NCBI RefSeq assembly: GCF_029360725.1
Contig: NZ_JARKMY010000002.1
Span: 124,001-188,000 of the forward strand
Direction: 5' to 3'
Length of the DNA stretch: 64,000 bases
Origin: Chryseolinea sp. H1M3-3
GTDB taxonomy: Bacteria; Bacteroidota; Bacteroidia; Cytophagales; Cyclobacteriaceae
In this document: positions 54,193 to 64,000 of the stretch, piece after piece
How the letters are laid out: each line of letters opens with the position of its first letter
Position numbering within the stretch: position 1 is the first letter of the stretch
Notes under the pieces: generated by a model
Seen by the model: only the letters and a program-made list of their open reading frames with translations
Told to the model about the DNA's origin: nothing
Database searches by the model: none
Position numbers and translations under genes: made by a program

Positions 54193-57100
54193 ATGAAAAT
54201 CTTTAAGCGAATGTTTAAACTAGTATCGGTCATTTTAATCTTTTTGAGTTGTCATTTATATGCTCAACAAGAAGGAGTAAAGTTTGAACGACTGAATACG
54301 AATCACGGACTTTCACAAAGTTTTGTAATATCCATTACTCAGGACAAGAAAGGGTTTATGTGGTTTGGTACCGACGCCGGGTTAAACAAATATGATGGTT
54401 ATAAATTTACGATTTACCGAAACAATCCTGACGACTCTGCTACCCTACGCTCAAATGGAATATGGAGCTTGTTCGTGGACAGCCAGGGTAGGATGTGGGT
54501 GGGCACCTTGTCGGGGCTAGACCGATTTGATGAGAAGCAAAATACTTTTATACATTTTAAAGGCAACTATGTTATTCGCGATATCATTGAAGACAAAAAA
54601 GGAAATATTTGGGTTTGTTCTGATGAGGGGTTGAGTCTTGTGGACGAGGTCCGTAAGTCGCTGACAACATTTCAAAATCCGAAGTTAGAAACGCAATGGT
54701 TCAAGACCATCTGGGAAGATAGTAAAGGTAATTTCTGGGTTGGCTCAAGAGCCGAATCAGAAGGTGTTTTTCTTTTCGATCCCAAGCAAAAAACTTTCAC
54801 GTCCGTTGAATTTCAAAAAGACCGGAACAACCAATCATATCATGAACGGCTTAGCGACATCATGGAAGATCAGTTTGGGGTATTGTGGGTTTCAACTAAT
54901 GAAGGAATCCATTATTACGACACTATAGTAAAAAGTTTTATTCGGCTCCGTCAGGAGGAAAAAAACGAAAATTCTATTTCAAGCAATAACGTCCATTGTT
55001 TAGCGGAAGATGCAGAAGGAAACTTATGGGTCGGCCATTCCAGAGGAGTAAGTATATTGGATAAAGCCCGACAACACTTTTCCCATCATAAATACGACAT
55101 TGATAATCCAGATGGCTTAAGTGAAAGTTTTATAACCACTATTTATAAAGATAAGTCCAACAACCTTTGGCTCGGAAGCAGGAACACAGGTCTAAACGTT
55201 TATCACTTTGCAAAAAATAATTTTAAGCTTTATGCACACGAGCTAAATAACCCTCGAAGCCTGAGCAATAATGTTATAAAGGCGATTACAAAAGATAAAA
55301 AAGGAAGGCTGTGGCTAGGCACCGATGGAGGGGGCCTAGCCCTGCTGAAGGAAGACGGGACTTTCTTAGCTTATAAACATGATCCCAAAAATCCGAATAC
55401 CTTGCCCAACAATTTAATCCTTGCATTGTATGAGGACAAACAAGAAAACCTGTGGGTGAGTACATTCTATGGTGCATTAAGTAAATTGAATAAAGAAAAA
55501 GGCACCTTTGAACATATATTTCCAGGCCCGGATAGCACTGAGCTTACATCAGCAAGCGTTAGTGTGATGTGCGAGGATAGCAAAGGAAACTTTTGGGTAG
55601 GGACATGGTACGACGGGCTATTTCTTTTCGACCGATTGTCAAAGCGATTCAAAAACTTTAAGCATCAGAATAACGATATAGGTAGTCTGTCCAGTGGCGA
55701 GGTCGTTGCGATCTATGAAGACAAGCGAGGAAATTTATGGGTGGGCACAACAAATGGCTTGGATCTTTTTAATTATGCCACCAAAAAATTTATACACTAT
55801 ACTCATGATGAGAATAACAAGAATTCGGTTAGCAACAATTCCATCAATTCTCTTTCTGAGGATAACAACGGGAATTTACTAATTGGTACTAATAATGGAT
55901 TGAGTATATTCAATCATCAAAAATCTACATTCACTCATTATTCATCTAAAAACGGATTACCAAGTAATGTCATTGATGGCGCGCTTTGTGATGACGAAGG
56001 GAATATATGGTTGAGTACCTTGAATGGGATATGCAAATTTAATCCACAAACCAAAGCTTATAGAAATTACAGTGTAGCGGATGGCTTGCAGGGAAGCGAA
56101 TTTATCAGACATTCATATTTTAGAAGCGAGGATGGGGAGATTTTTTTTGGAGGAAATTTTGGAGCCAACTGCATCACTCCACGATTAATCAAACCCAATC
56201 TATTTGTTCCCCCTATTGTATTAACAGATTTTAAAATATTCAATGAATCGGCAGAGATTGGCGACAAAGCCCCTAAGCTTCAGCAACACATTAACTATAC
56301 GCAGACAATCAGACTCTCATATCGCGAGTCAGTCTTTCCATTTGAATTTGCATCTCTAAACTTTACAAATCCCGAGGGTAATCAATACGCCTACCATCTG
56401 GAAGGTTTTGATAAAAACTGGAATTATGTCGGCAATAAAAATTCAGCAACTTATACAAATTTAAATGCAGGCGAATATGTATTTAAGGTCATTGGTACCA
56501 ATAACGATGGAGTTTGGAACACGCAAGGCTCGTCGGTGAGAGTTATCATTACACCTCCTTTTTGGCTCACTCCCTGGTTCAAGATAGTTTCAATATTCTT
56601 GGTGGCTATGAGTTTGGTAACGGTGGTAAGAGCACGTCTTAATGTTATAAATAAACAAAAAGCCGAACTGCAACGTCAAGTGCAGGAGCGTACAAAACAA
56701 TTGGTTGCTTCGACAGAAGAAGCACAACTGGCCCGTCAGGAAGCTGAACAAGCTAATCGCACCAAGAGTATATTCCTCGCCACCATGAGCCATGAAATCC
56801 GTACACCCATGAATGGTGTTTTGGGCATGGCCTCCCTTCTGGCCGAAACTTCACTGACCAGTGAACAACGTGAGTATACACACACGATTCAGAGTTCCGG
56901 AGAAGCACTCCTGGGGGTAATTAACGATATTCTGGATTTTTCTAAAATCGAATCCGGAAAAATGGAACTGGAAAGTAATGATTTCAACTTGCGCGATTGC
57001 ATTGAAGAAGTCCTTGACGTATTTGCCGTAACAGCAGCAAAATCTCAGTTGGATCTTATTTACGAAATTGACTACAATGTACCCGCCCAGATTATAGGTG

Positions 57101-58305
57101 ATAGCTTACGCTTGAGACAGGTTTTACTGAACCTGGTGAGCAACGCTATTAAATTCACTCATGAAGGTGAAATTTTTATTGGAGTAAGGTTACAAGAAAT
57201 GCACGGTAATGATCTGCAGTTAAAATTCGAGGTGCGAGATACGGGTATAGGAATACCTAAAGATAAACTTGAACGCCTGTTTAAAGCATTTTCACAAGTC
57301 GATTCTTCCACCACCCGTAAATATGGTGGCACAGGTTTAGGACTTGTCATCTCTGAAAAACTCGTGGCCTTGATGGGAGGAGAAATAAAAGTTGAAAGTG
57401 AACCGGGTTTGGGAACACAATTTATGTTTACGGTGCAGGTAAGATGCAGCAACCAAGCAACAAAAACCTATGTGCATATGAATACCGTGGGGCTTGAAGG
57501 AAAGCGCATTCTGGTAACGGACGATAATGAAACAAACCTCACCATTCTGAAAAATCAATTAGTGCAATGGAATCTTGTTCCCGTTATAGCAAGGTCTGGT
57601 AAAGAGGCTCTCGCTATTTTGAATGACAAACAAAATTTTGATCTTGTGCTAACAGACATGCAGATGCCAGAAATGGATGGCATGGAATTGGCGCGGCAAA
57701 TTCGCAAGCAACATAACGCACTTCCAATCATTCTGCTTAGTTCCTTGGGCGAACGTTCGAAAGAGCATAATGAAGTTTTTGTTTCTGTCTTAACCAAGCC
57801 GGTAAAACAAGCAATACTTTATAAACATATCGTTGCTCAGCTTACGAAGAATCAAAAGTCGTTATTAGAAGACATCGATGTCAGGAAAAATTTATCGGTC
57901 GATTTCGCAAAACAGTTTCCATTGAATATTCTTATTGCCGAAGATAATCTTACGAATCAAAAATTGGCAGATCGGGTATTGAGCAAGCTGGGCTATGTAA
58001 CCGACAAGGTACTGAATGGCCGTGAGGCAGTGGATGCGCAGCACTTACATCATTACGATATAATATTGATGGATATTCAGATGCCGGAAATGGACGGACT
58101 GGACGCTACACGAGCGATCCGTCAACAGATGGGACCACGTCCTGTTATTATTGCCATGACTGCCAATGCTATGCAAGGCGATCGCGAGATGTGTATACAA
58201 GCAGGAATGGATGATTACATAAGCAAACCCATTAAGCTGGAAGAGCTTCTTAAACTGCTTGAAAAATGGGCCACTAAAAAGACCGCGCCAAAGAAAATCG
58301 CCTGA
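54193..58305 (+). CDS. hybrid two-component sensor: Reg_prop propeller, Y_Y_Y, histidine kinase and two receivers
   Basis: A 1370-aa membrane sensor. A signal peptide ([16 protein letters not shown]) precedes about 14 Reg_prop-type beta-propeller blades ([28 protein letters not shown]) to about residue 690, then a Y_Y_Y domain (about 715-785), one membrane helix (about 795-815) and a coiled coil. The HisKA phospho-acceptor is His867 ([10 protein letters not shown]), followed by HATPase ([24 protein letters not shown]). Two receivers with Asp1155 and Asp1294 follow. Unlike classic Bacteroidota HTCS there is no AraC output domain, so it must signal onward, perhaps through phosphotransfer. No glycan-use genes are adjacent. 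Confidence 0.93.
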   Translation: MKIFKRMFKLVSVILIFLSCHLYAQQEGVKFERLNTNHGLSQSFVISITQDKKGFMWFGTDAGLNKYDGYKFTIYRNNPDDSATLRSNGIWSLFVDSQGRMWVGTLSGLDRFDEKQNTFIHFKGNYVIRDIIEDKKGNIWVCSDEGLSLVDEVRKSLTTFQNPKLETQWFKTIWEDSKGNFWVGSRAESEGVFLFDPKQKTFTSVEFQKDRNNQSYHERLSDIMEDQFGVLWVSTNEGIHYYDTIVKSFIRLRQEEKNENSISSNNVHCLAEDAEGNLWVGHSRGVSILDKARQHFSHHKYDIDNPDGLSESFITTIYKDKSNNLWLGSRNTGLNVYHFAKNNFKLYAHELNNPRSLSNNVIKAITKDKKGRLWLGTDGGGLALLKEDGTFLAYKHDPKNPNTLPNNLILALYEDKQENLWVSTFYGALSKLNKEKGTFEHIFPGPDSTELTSASVSVMCEDSKGNFWVGTWYDGLFLFDRLSKRFKNFKHQNNDIGSLSSGEVVAIYEDKRGNLWVGTTNGLDLFNYATKKFIHYTHDENNKNSVSNNSINSLSEDNNGNLLIGTNNGLSIFNHQKSTFTHYSSKNGLPSNVIDGALCDDEGNIWLSTLNGICKFNPQTKAYRNYSVADGLQGSEFIRHSYFRSEDGEIFFGGNFGANCITPRLIKPNLFVPPIVLTDFKIFNESAEIGDKAPKLQQHINYTQTIRLSYRESVFPFEFASLNFTNPEGNQYAYHLEGFDKNWNYVGNKNSATYTNLNAGEYVFKVIGTNNDGVWNTQGSSVRVIITPPFWLTPWFKIVSIFLVAMSLVTVVRARLNVINKQKAELQRQVQERTKQLVASTEEAQLARQEAEQANRTKSIFLATMSHEIRTPMNGVLGMASLLAETSLTSEQREYTHTIQSSGEALLGVINDILDFSKIESGKMELESNDFNLRDCIEEVLDVFAVTAAKSQLDLIYEIDYNVPAQIIGDSLRLRQVLLNLVSNAIKFTHEGEIFIGVRLQEMHGNDLQLKFEVRDTGIGIPKDKLERLFKAFSQVDSSTTRKYGGTGLGLVISEKLVALMGGEIKVESEPGLGTQFMFTVQVRCSNQATKTYVHMNTVGLEGKRILVTDDNETNLTILKNQLVQWNLVPVIARSGKEALAILNDKQNFDLVLTDMQMPEMDGMELARQIRKQHNALPIILLSSLGERSKEHNEVFVSVLTKPVKQAILYKHIVAQLTKNQKSLLEDIDVRKNLSVDFAKQFPLNILIAEDNLTNQKLADRVLSKLGYVTDKVLNGREAVDAQHLHHYDIILMDIQMPEMDGLDATRAIRQQMGPRPVIIAMTANAMQGDREMCIQAGMDDYISKPIKLEELLKLLEKWATKKTAPKKIA

Positions 58306-58526
58306 TGCTAAACCAAATATCAGTTCATCAGAACGCCAGCGTGAAGAGAGATTGAGCCATGTCCGTATGCAGCTTGATGATGAATTAATTATGAGATCGC
58401 AAAATCATGGTCAAATCATCGACAACACTTCATACTCCCCCGGGGCATTGAATGGTCTTCTCTTACAAGTGTTTTCACGCGTTTCTTGTGAAAGATAAAG
58501 ACGGGTCTGGTTGTAATGTAGAGTAC

Positions 58527-58982
58527 TTACTGATCGATTCCCTTGTCAATCCCTTCGGCATGTTCATTCTCGGCGCTGAAGAAACAATGAAGCGCGCATC
58601 CATGGGCTTTGTTCTTGTAGCCTTGATCCACATGACCCACCATCTTACCAGCCACTTTTACAACGCCGTCTGGATCAGTTGTTACAACGTGGCCTTCCTT
58701 TGTTTTAAAACTTCCATCCTTTTGTATAACGCCAACGATACCTTTACCATTCGCCGTCGTTACATTTCCAGTCTCTGCAATAATGCCAATAACTTTACCG
58801 GTAACGTCACATATTTTTCCATCGTTCCTAATGTAACCAAGCTGCTTGCCTGCTTCGTCTACAACCTTGCCATCAGCAGTTAGACGTGGGTGCATTCCTC
58901 TGTGCTTTGGAGGCACATCTTGAGAATAAACTAGCGTGCATGCGAAAATCATCAGCATAAACGCAATAATTGTTGTTTTCAT
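58527..58982 (-). CDS. small exported protein with short internal repeats
   Basis: Signal peptide ending near Ser 20, then residues 35-125 hold at least four imperfect repeats of about 20 aa with the pattern G.V.D..GK.IG.I..DG (ADGKVVDEAGKQLGYI, NDGKICDVTGKVIGII, TANGKGIVGVIQKDG, PDGVVKVAGKMVGHV). The Cys-containing tail (GCALHCFF) ends the protein. It resembles repeat proteins such as DUF3659/LEA-type proteins in style; this is only an analogy. Function unknown. Confidence 0.72.
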   Translation of the reverse strand: MKTTIIAFMLMIFACTLVYSQDVPPKHRGMHPRLTADGKVVDEAGKQLGYIRNDGKICDVTGKVIGIIAETGNVTTANGKGIVGVIQKDGSFKTKEGHVVTTDPDGVVKVAGKMVGHVDQGYKNKAHGCALHCFFSAENEHAEGIDKGIDQ

Positions 58983-59322
58983 AAATGTTAGTTTGGAAAG
59001 ATTGAAAGTAAAACAACTACAGTCTTATTTGATTGAGAATTGATTTGAAACCAACTGATTTTCGTCATGTTTCATGTCTCATACTTTGAAGTTTAGTAGT
59101 GATATCCGGACGCGACGTATAACTTCCATAAGGAAAACAAAAATGAATAGGTAATAAAACCTGTTTCAACTGGTGTTTACTTATCGGTGTGTTGCATTTT
59201 TATAATTTTTTTTAACATGACATTATTTCAGGTTCCATTGCGGGACCTGACTCTGGATAAACCTTAACTATACTGTAGCTAAACTGTCAGTATATTCGAG
59301 TAACCTCACCGAACCGACGACA
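58983..59322. other. intergenic region without recognised gene
   Basis: About 340 bp, AT-rich; no ORF, hairpin or promoter is convincing. It may include the promoter of the repeat protein on the minus strand. Confidence 0.5.
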
Positions 59323-59583
59323 TCATAAAATGTCGGGGCTAGTCCTGCAAGGGGTGCTGTTCTCATGAGTCAACACCGTTGTGCGCGCATTCAACGTCCA
59401 GCTATTAAAAATTAAATAGATGCCGGAATTTATTAAAAACTGAAAGAGGTGTTTAATATTATCTTGTCTCGCTGAAGTAGGTTCTGTATTCAATGTAAAG
59501 GTCGGGCACCTGGGATTATCATAACGACGAATAACCGCTGTACTGGATTTTTCAGGTGAGTACGAAGCGATCTTTATTTTCAT
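59323..59583 (-). CDS. possible small hypothetical protein
   Basis: An 86-codon ORF whose ATG directly follows the TAG of the caspase-like lipoprotein gene (TAGATG), so it could be translated by reinitiation. Composition is ordinary, no domain or signal peptide is seen, and it contains an IKHLFQFLINSGIYLIFNSW hydrophobic stretch. It may be a chance ORF. Confidence 0.3.
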   Translation of the reverse strand: MKIKIASYSPEKSSTAVIRRYDNPRCPTFTLNTEPTSARQDNIKHLFQFLINSGIYLIFNSWTLNARTTVLTHENSTPCRTSPDIL

Positions 59584-61662
59584 CTAGCCTCCACCACTTT
59601 CATCCATGGCAAACCTGGCGCCTGTCTCATCCGTTGGTGCATGCTTTGGGACTATTACTTCCCAGCGCAAGGTCTGTTTAAATGATCCTTGCTCGTTACA
59701 GAACCCCCACTGCCGGTCTACTGTTTTGGACCATTCGCCGGGACGAATATTGTAGTTCGGCGCGATGTCAAATGTGATCGCACCATCAACCTCATTGGTA
59801 GGAAAACCAAACCATGCGGAATACGCCATCTCAATTGGAATGACAGCTTCATCCATGTCCGGACACTGTACCCGCTCCTCCGCCATTAAAGGTATATCCT
59901 GAACATTGATCATGATATAGCTTAACTTTATCGACTTCATTTCTGGGCTCCAATTATACATGGCAAAGAGCGGAGGATTTGGATCACCTGGAATTTTGTA
60001 GTTGACTGTTCCGACTTTTGGAGTTGGCGACTCTGAAAGTTGGACACGACACCCGGTCATGTCACACACCGCGTACTTCCTTCCGGTGAGCGTGTAAACT
60101 GCTGAAGAACCTTTCGCATTGAAGATGAATCCACTTGAAGGAGAATAATCAGGATACGTTGGTTTTGTTGGTGTCTCCCCAATGCTTGACCTTCGTGGAT
60201 GGATGTCTGCCCTAAGCCGAAGGTCACACACTCCTGCAAGCTTTATACCGTTGTCATCTGAAGCGTAGTTCAATTTGATAATCCACTCCGTCAGAGGAAC
60301 AACATTGCTCCTTATACCTTGAGAAGAAGTAACAACAACATCACCCACCGAACCATTTCCTGTTTCTGGAATAATGCAAGTGACTCCGTTGGGTGACCAT
60401 GAGGTAACGACTGCCGCTACATCATTCACCGTCACCTTGCCCTCGTCCCAAGGGAACAATCCCTCAATAGTTAAAGAGCTGGTATATTCATCGATTTTCA
60501 TCGACTCGATTATTGGCCGAATCAGGACTTCGCGTTCCAGTGTTGTTTTATAGGTGAGTTGAACGCCACCGGACGCAACGCCAAGGCCTTCAGTTCGCAT
60601 ATCTGCAAACACTGGCGCTAGGTCGAAAGGCCGTTGAAATGGATCCTCTTGAGAAATACTCCCTCCGGCATTAGCGCCCAGCAACCTGTCAAAGAAAAAT
60701 TGACTTGTGCGCACGTAATTGTCTGTCGGGCCGGTCCAACCTACGAGCGTAGCCATCTCGTTCGTTGCTTTCGCAATCATTCTATCGCGAAATGTTGCAT
60801 TGCCTGGAATGGATTCATTAAATCCATTGCAAGCATCCAGATAGATAAAGCAGTTTTCCCCGAAGCTCATGTACTCCCTAACAAAGGAAGATGTAATAGC
60901 ATAATGGAACTCACATGCTTTTGTGTCGTTCGTAGCAAACATGTAACAGATTAAACGATTATTGAGATCGTCTTTGTAAAGCTGGTCGCGTTCGTCTGTA
61001 ACAAGTTGTGTGGTCCACAGTGCCATAATGGATTGTGTTCCTCCTTTTCGATTGAGTTGGCCTGCACCTCCGTGTGTATTAATATAAAAGACTGCATCAC
61101 CGGAAACTGCTTTCAAATTTTCGATGGTAGCGTCCTTTACTTCGACCTGATACCCAGCATCCGCCTCTGCGAAAATACTTTTCAGGCTGCCCACGTTATT
61201 GTGAAAGAGTTTACCCAATCCGTTGAACAAGCTCACCTTTTTTGTTTTAGGGATGTCTTCAGTGCGCCCCGTTGAATGATTGGCCTGGTACTGCGTTGGG
61301 GAACGACCACCGACAGAAGCCCGTCCTCCAACATGTTCGTCCACGGGAGTATTTACAAAGAGCACAACGCGGCCATCAACAAAAATGGCGTAGAGATCTT
61401 CTCCCGCAAATCCAAAAGAATCGAACGCTGGTTGTGTTGCCAACCATGATAGGAAAGTTATGCGATCTTCAAGACCTTCAAGATTATTTAGCTCAGCAGA
61501 CTTTTTCTTGCACGCTTCGAATACTGCCATCCGTTCTTCGATTGTGATGATTGTGTCTCTTGTACCTGTGGGCGGAGTTATTTCTTCTGATCCAGAGCAT
61601 GCGATCAAAACAGCTCCGATCGATATCAGCAACAAAGATGAAGTAGAAAGGATCTTTTTCAT
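59584..61662 (-). CDS. lipoprotein with caspase-like (clan CD) His/Cys pair and IPT/TIG domain
   Basis: A 692-aa lipoprotein (lipobox LIAC, Cys22). A HisGly motif at 197-198 (YINTHGG) and a Cys at 278 (IYLDACNG), each at the end of a hydrophobic strand, match the catalytic dyad pattern of clan CD peptidases (caspases, gingipains, CHAT). An IPT/TIG Ig-like domain follows at about 381-460, then about 230 residues of beta-rich sequence with further Cys pairs. No prodomain or sorting domain is evident. It is divergent from an ECF sigma gene. Peptidase function is inferred from the motif; it could be catalytically dead. Confidence 0.75.
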   Translation of the reverse strand: MKKILSTSSLLLISIGAVLIACSGSEEITPPTGTRDTIITIEERMAVFEACKKKSAELNNLEGLEDRITFLSWLATQPAFDSFGFAGEDLYAIFVDGRVVLFVNTPVDEHVGGRASVGGRSPTQYQANHSTGRTEDIPKTKKVSLFNGLGKLFHNNVGSLKSIFAEADAGYQVEVKDATIENLKAVSGDAVFYINTHGGAGQLNRKGGTQSIMALWTTQLVTDERDQLYKDDLNNRLICYMFATNDTKACEFHYAITSSFVREYMSFGENCFIYLDACNGFNESIPGNATFRDRMIAKATNEMATLVGWTGPTDNYVRTSQFFFDRLLGANAGGSISQEDPFQRPFDLAPVFADMRTEGLGVASGGVQLTYKTTLEREVLIRPIIESMKIDEYTSSLTIEGLFPWDEGKVTVNDVAAVVTSWSPNGVTCIIPETGNGSVGDVVVTSSQGIRSNVVPLTEWIIKLNYASDDNGIKLAGVCDLRLRADIHPRRSSIGETPTKPTYPDYSPSSGFIFNAKGSSAVYTLTGRKYAVCDMTGCRVQLSESPTPKVGTVNYKIPGDPNPPLFAMYNWSPEMKSIKLSYIMINVQDIPLMAEERVQCPDMDEAVIPIEMAYSAWFGFPTNEVDGAITFDIAPNYNIRPGEWSKTVDRQWGFCNEQGSFKQTLRWEVIVPKHAPTDETGARFAMDESGGG

Positions 61663-61988
61663 GACGAGATTTCGATTAAGAAAAAACGATTACGGGAAGA
61701 TCTGATCCTTATGAAATTTACGATTTCCAATGGTCAAACGAAATCACCAAGAATAGGTATTTTTTTGTAACAGAAATTCCTGTTGGTCACCATACGCGGG
61801 CCTGAGCAGAAAATTGATATATGCGACAATCGAATGCGCCTACTCATAAACATAGAATTTCATCGTACGGATACGGTTCCAGCGTTACTGGAATTGTCAG
61901 GCTAAAGTATGATTGTATTACATCCTTCCGCTAGTCCGCGATTTTTTTTGAAGTTATAATTCCGGAAAGTTTTACATTTAGTTAACAT
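61663..61988. other. divergent intergenic region before the ECF sigma gene
   Basis: About 325 bp between divergent genes. TTCCAG-5 nt-CTGGAA (61877-61893) forms a 6-bp hairpin. No gene is convincing. Confidence 0.45.
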
Positions 61989-62636
61989 ATGGATAATAAA
62001 CAGGAGCAACATATCCTACTTTGGAAGTCCTTTAAAAGTGGCGACTGGGAAGCATATACTAGTTTATATCATGCATACTACCGATCGCTTAACAACTATG
62101 GACACAAGTTTACTAAAGACTTAAACCTTATCGAAGATGCAATCCATGATCTATTTGTATCGTTGTGGACAAACCGTGACAATCTTGGAAATCCTATCTC
62201 GGTAAAGAATTATCTCTACAAGTCTTTTCGTAACACGCTCTTTAGAAAAATTAAAGCTGAATCGCGATTCTTTGATTTGCAGGATGATAACTCAATTCCA
62301 TTTGAAATCTCATACGACCAGCAGTTGGTTCTTGATGAGGATGAAAACAGATTGCAGCAAACAATAAAAGACGTACTCTATAAATTGCCTGCACGGCAAC
62401 AGGAGATTATTTACCTTCGTTTTTATGACGGCCTTTCATACGAAGAAATTGCCGAGGTAATGTGTATACATGTTAGTTCTACCTACAAGCTATTGTATAA
62501 AGCACTAGAGAATTTACAGCAATCGTTAACCATCGTGAGCATTGGAATCGTGGATGTTCTTGTAAAAATATTAAATGGCCGGACCGACCTCGCCACACCT
62601 TCTGCCTCAAACGTATATCCGCCAGATTTTTATTGA
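61989..62636 (+). CDS. ECF RNA polymerase sigma factor (FecI-like)
   Basis: Sigma-70 family factor of 215 aa. Region 2 (YTSLYHAYYRSLNNYGHKF, EDAIHDLFVSLWTNRD) and region 4 (LPARQQEIIYLRFYDGLSYEEIAEVM, TYKLLYKALENLQ) are clear. The C-terminal tail (about 30 residues) is Thr/Pro-rich. The FecR gene follows after 142 bp. Such pairs typically activate the SusC-type receptor gene downstream, and a receptor-like gene follows here. Confidence 0.93.
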   Translation: MDNKQEQHILLWKSFKSGDWEAYTSLYHAYYRSLNNYGHKFTKDLNLIEDAIHDLFVSLWTNRDNLGNPISVKNYLYKSFRNTLFRKIKAESRFFDLQDDNSIPFEISYDQQLVLDEDENRLQQTIKDVLYKLPARQQEIIYLRFYDGLSYEEIAEVMCIHVSSTYKLLYKALENLQQSLTIVSIGIVDVLVKILNGRTDLATPSASNVYPPDFY

Positions 62637-62748
62637 TCGGAAATGTTTTCTATCGACAACGTTTGTTTCAATCGTCTTCTCTCCCATAAAATATTATTTT
62701 TAAAATAATCTAAAAACCGAGGGATAATTCTGCGCCTTCCATGCTATT

Positions 62749-62776
62749 AGGTATGAGTGTAACAGACTTCATACCT
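62749..62776 (+). promoter_or_regulatory. hairpin before the FecR start codon
   Basis: AGGTATGA and TCATACCT (8-bp arms, 12-nt loop) end 2 bp before the FecR ATG at 62779. The pairing could extend around the start codon and modulate translation. Confidence 0.4.
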
Positions 62777-62778
62777 TA

Positions 62779-63819
62779 ATGAGCAACCAAAACTACGCAC
62801 AATACACACTAACTGATTTTTTAGAAGACGATTCCTTTATACAATGGGTCATCAATGGCGATGCAAAGTCCAACGTTTTCTGGCAATCTTTTTTGATTAG
62901 CTATCCGGAAAAGGACAAGGTTGTTCAAGAAGCCGCATCGATTATTCGCGTGTACCGTAAGCAGGTGATCTTTACAAATGACGATCATCGCGAAAAAGTT
63001 TGGAATAGAATCGATGCGTCAATTCCAAAGCGGACGGTTTCTCCGACAAAGACTTTCAGACTGCCGCTTTATTTCAAAGTTGCAGCGTCAATAGCCATTT
63101 TAATCGCGTGTAGTGTTATGCTATGGACGCTGAAAAACAATCACACCACAGTTGTAACAACATCCTATGGCGAGGTAAAAGCGGTCACCCTTCCTGATCA
63201 GTCAATAGTAATGCTTAATGGCAATTCCACGCTCACCTATGAGGATTCATGGGATAACAGGGCAGCGAGGGAAGTTTGGATTAAAGGTGAGGCATACTTT
63301 GATATCAGACATTTGAATCAGGACACCGCATTTGTAATGCCTTCAGAGCGATTCATTGTTCATGGGAACGGCATTGACATTCGTGTATTGGGAACTTCAT
63401 TTAACGTGAAGAGCCGCCGAAATAAAACAAACATCGCATTGCTCAGCGGAAAAATTGAAGTGAGTTATGCAGACTCAGCATCGGTGCCATCCGGCGGGCT
63501 TGTTATGATGCCAGGCGACTATGTTGAATATTCCGGACAAAAATTGCTGATAAAGAAAAAGTTATTGAGGCCACACAAAGCAGCGACCTGGACAGTTCGC
63601 GAGATAACATTTACAGATCCTTCACTGAATGATATTATGGAAACACTACAGGATAACTACGGCTATGCAATAAATGTGGAAGATAAAGACATGATGGATA
63701 TGAAGATTGAGGGAGAAATCAGCGTAACGAGCATACAGGAATTGCTGTCACTGGTTTCTACAACGCTAAGCATACGCGTCGAGGAATCTGGAAAGGAAAT
63801 CATTATCACGCGAAAATAG
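62779..63819 (+). CDS. FecR-family anti-sigma factor
   Basis: Cytoplasmic part with WVINGDAKSNVFWQSFLISYP, a membrane helix near 99-118 (AASIAILIACSVMLWTL), and a periplasmic FecR domain (TTSYGEVKAVTLPDQSIVMLNG, ALLSGKIEVSYADSA), then the C-terminal domain that contacts the receptor. 346 aa. The gene starts with ATG 62779, 142 bp after the sigma gene. A receptor gene starts 36 bp after it, the usual sigma-FecR-SusC order. Confidence 0.94.
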   Translation: MSNQNYAQYTLTDFLEDDSFIQWVINGDAKSNVFWQSFLISYPEKDKVVQEAASIIRVYRKQVIFTNDDHREKVWNRIDASIPKRTVSPTKTFRLPLYFKVAASIAILIACSVMLWTLKNNHTTVVTTSYGEVKAVTLPDQSIVMLNGNSTLTYEDSWDNRAAREVWIKGEAYFDIRHLNQDTAFVMPSERFIVHGNGIDIRVLGTSFNVKSRRNKTNIALLSGKIEVSYADSASVPSGGLVMMPGDYVEYSGQKLLIKKKLLRPHKAATWTVREITFTDPSLNDIMETLQDNYGYAINVEDKDMMDMKIEGEISVTSIQELLSLVSTTLSIRVEESGKEIIITRK

Positions 63820-63855
63820 ATTTAAAGAAAGCCTAATATCCCTAATCAATAACCT

Positions 63856-64000
63856 ATGAAAAAATTCGACTATGCTATGATGTTACGAAGTTGTTTTCTT
63901 CTGATGGTGGCACTTAGTTTTCCACCCGGCTCCTATGCCCAACAATATGCCAGCGCGTCTGGCAATGTAAGGGGAGAGCTCCATCGATCTTCTCCCCAGA
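63856..64000 (+). CDS. N terminus of a probable TonB-dependent receptor (SusC/RagA-like), cut by the window end
   Basis: ATG 63856 opens a frame with a typical signal peptide (FLLMVALSFPPGSYA, cleaved before Gln-Gln). 48 residues are visible and no domain is yet reached. The receptor identity is inferred from the upstream sigma-FecR pair. Confidence 0.6.
   Translation, partial: MKKFDYAMMLRSCFLLMVALSFPPGSYAQQYASASGNVRGELHRSSPQ

Noticed and set aside
58452-58883. Long plus-strand ORF opposite the repeat protein
   Set aside because: It mirrors the repeats of the minus-strand gene and has no signal peptide-like start, so it is a shadow.
46089-61893. TTCCAG...CTGGAA hairpins at 46089-46104 and 61877-61893
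   Set aside because: Six-bp arms with different spacing in unrelated gaps; likely coincidence.
1-64000. CRISPR arrays, tRNA or rRNA genes, insertion sequences, prophage
   Set aside because: No regular spacer-repeat pattern, rRNA-like or tRNA-like fold, or transposase/integrase coding region was recognised by eye.

Overview
The window reads as chromosomal DNA of a Bacteroidota bacterium, most likely of the Cytophagales type. The case rests on a type IX secretion sorting domain, two ECF sigma/FecR pairs, a hybrid sensor with a Reg_prop propeller, LytS/LytTR pairs, a DUF4270 lipoprotein, weak Shine-Dalgarno signals and several promoters with the Bacteroidota -7 element TAnnTTTG. Genus cannot be read from the sequence. 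No rRNA, tRNA, CRISPR array, insertion sequence or prophage gene was seen.

Layout. 1-9 kb: the 3' part of a CheB/CheR-type PAS histidine kinase (cut by the window edge), a Nif3-like protein, two hydrolases, a geranylgeranyl-reductase-like flavoprotein, a lipoprotein and a protein resembling a histidyl-tRNA synthetase core. 9-18 kb: mostly single genes (YihY-like, MsrA lipoprotein, ParB/Srx-like, Crp/Fnr, SnoaL-like, PhnD-like binding protein, receiver, DUF72, DUF4142). 18-23 kb: an AraC regulator, a LytS/LytTR pair and a TetR/hydrolase pair that share an operator. 23-29.5 kb: an ECF sigma/FecR pair followed not by a SusC receptor but by an STN-domain protein, a small helical protein and a large T9SS-exported M43 protease. 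29.5-35 kb: a second LytS/LytTR pair, a kelch lipoprotein, a DUF4270 lipoprotein and an outer-membrane protein. 35-41 kb: a redox/electrophile-stress neighbourhood (SDR, luciferase-like oxidoreductase, Crp/Fnr regulator, TRIC-like protein, MhqD-like and MhqO-like proteins, YceI). 41-46 kb: a Gfo/Idh oxidoreductase and an arsenic operon, arsR-arsM-arsC-acr3. 46-54 kb: two secreted proteins (CBM9-like, and DUF5107 with TPRs) and divergent nadA/nadB. 54-64 kb: a large hybrid histidine kinase, a small repeat protein, a lipoprotein with a caspase-like His/Cys pair, and an ECF sigma/FecR pair leading into the start of a probable TonB-dependent receptor.

The most interesting signal is in the 35-41 kb neighbourhood. 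Three promoters (for the luciferase-like oxidoreductase, the MhqO-like dioxygenase and YceI) each carry a 14-bp element fitting TTAAYCTASTTCAA exactly 22 nt upstream of a -7 element. The element resembles a Crp/Fnr box at a class II activator position, and a Crp/Fnr gene lies beside the first site. This suggests a locally controlled regulon. Shared operators are also visible for the TetR/hydrolase pair and for arsR/arsM.
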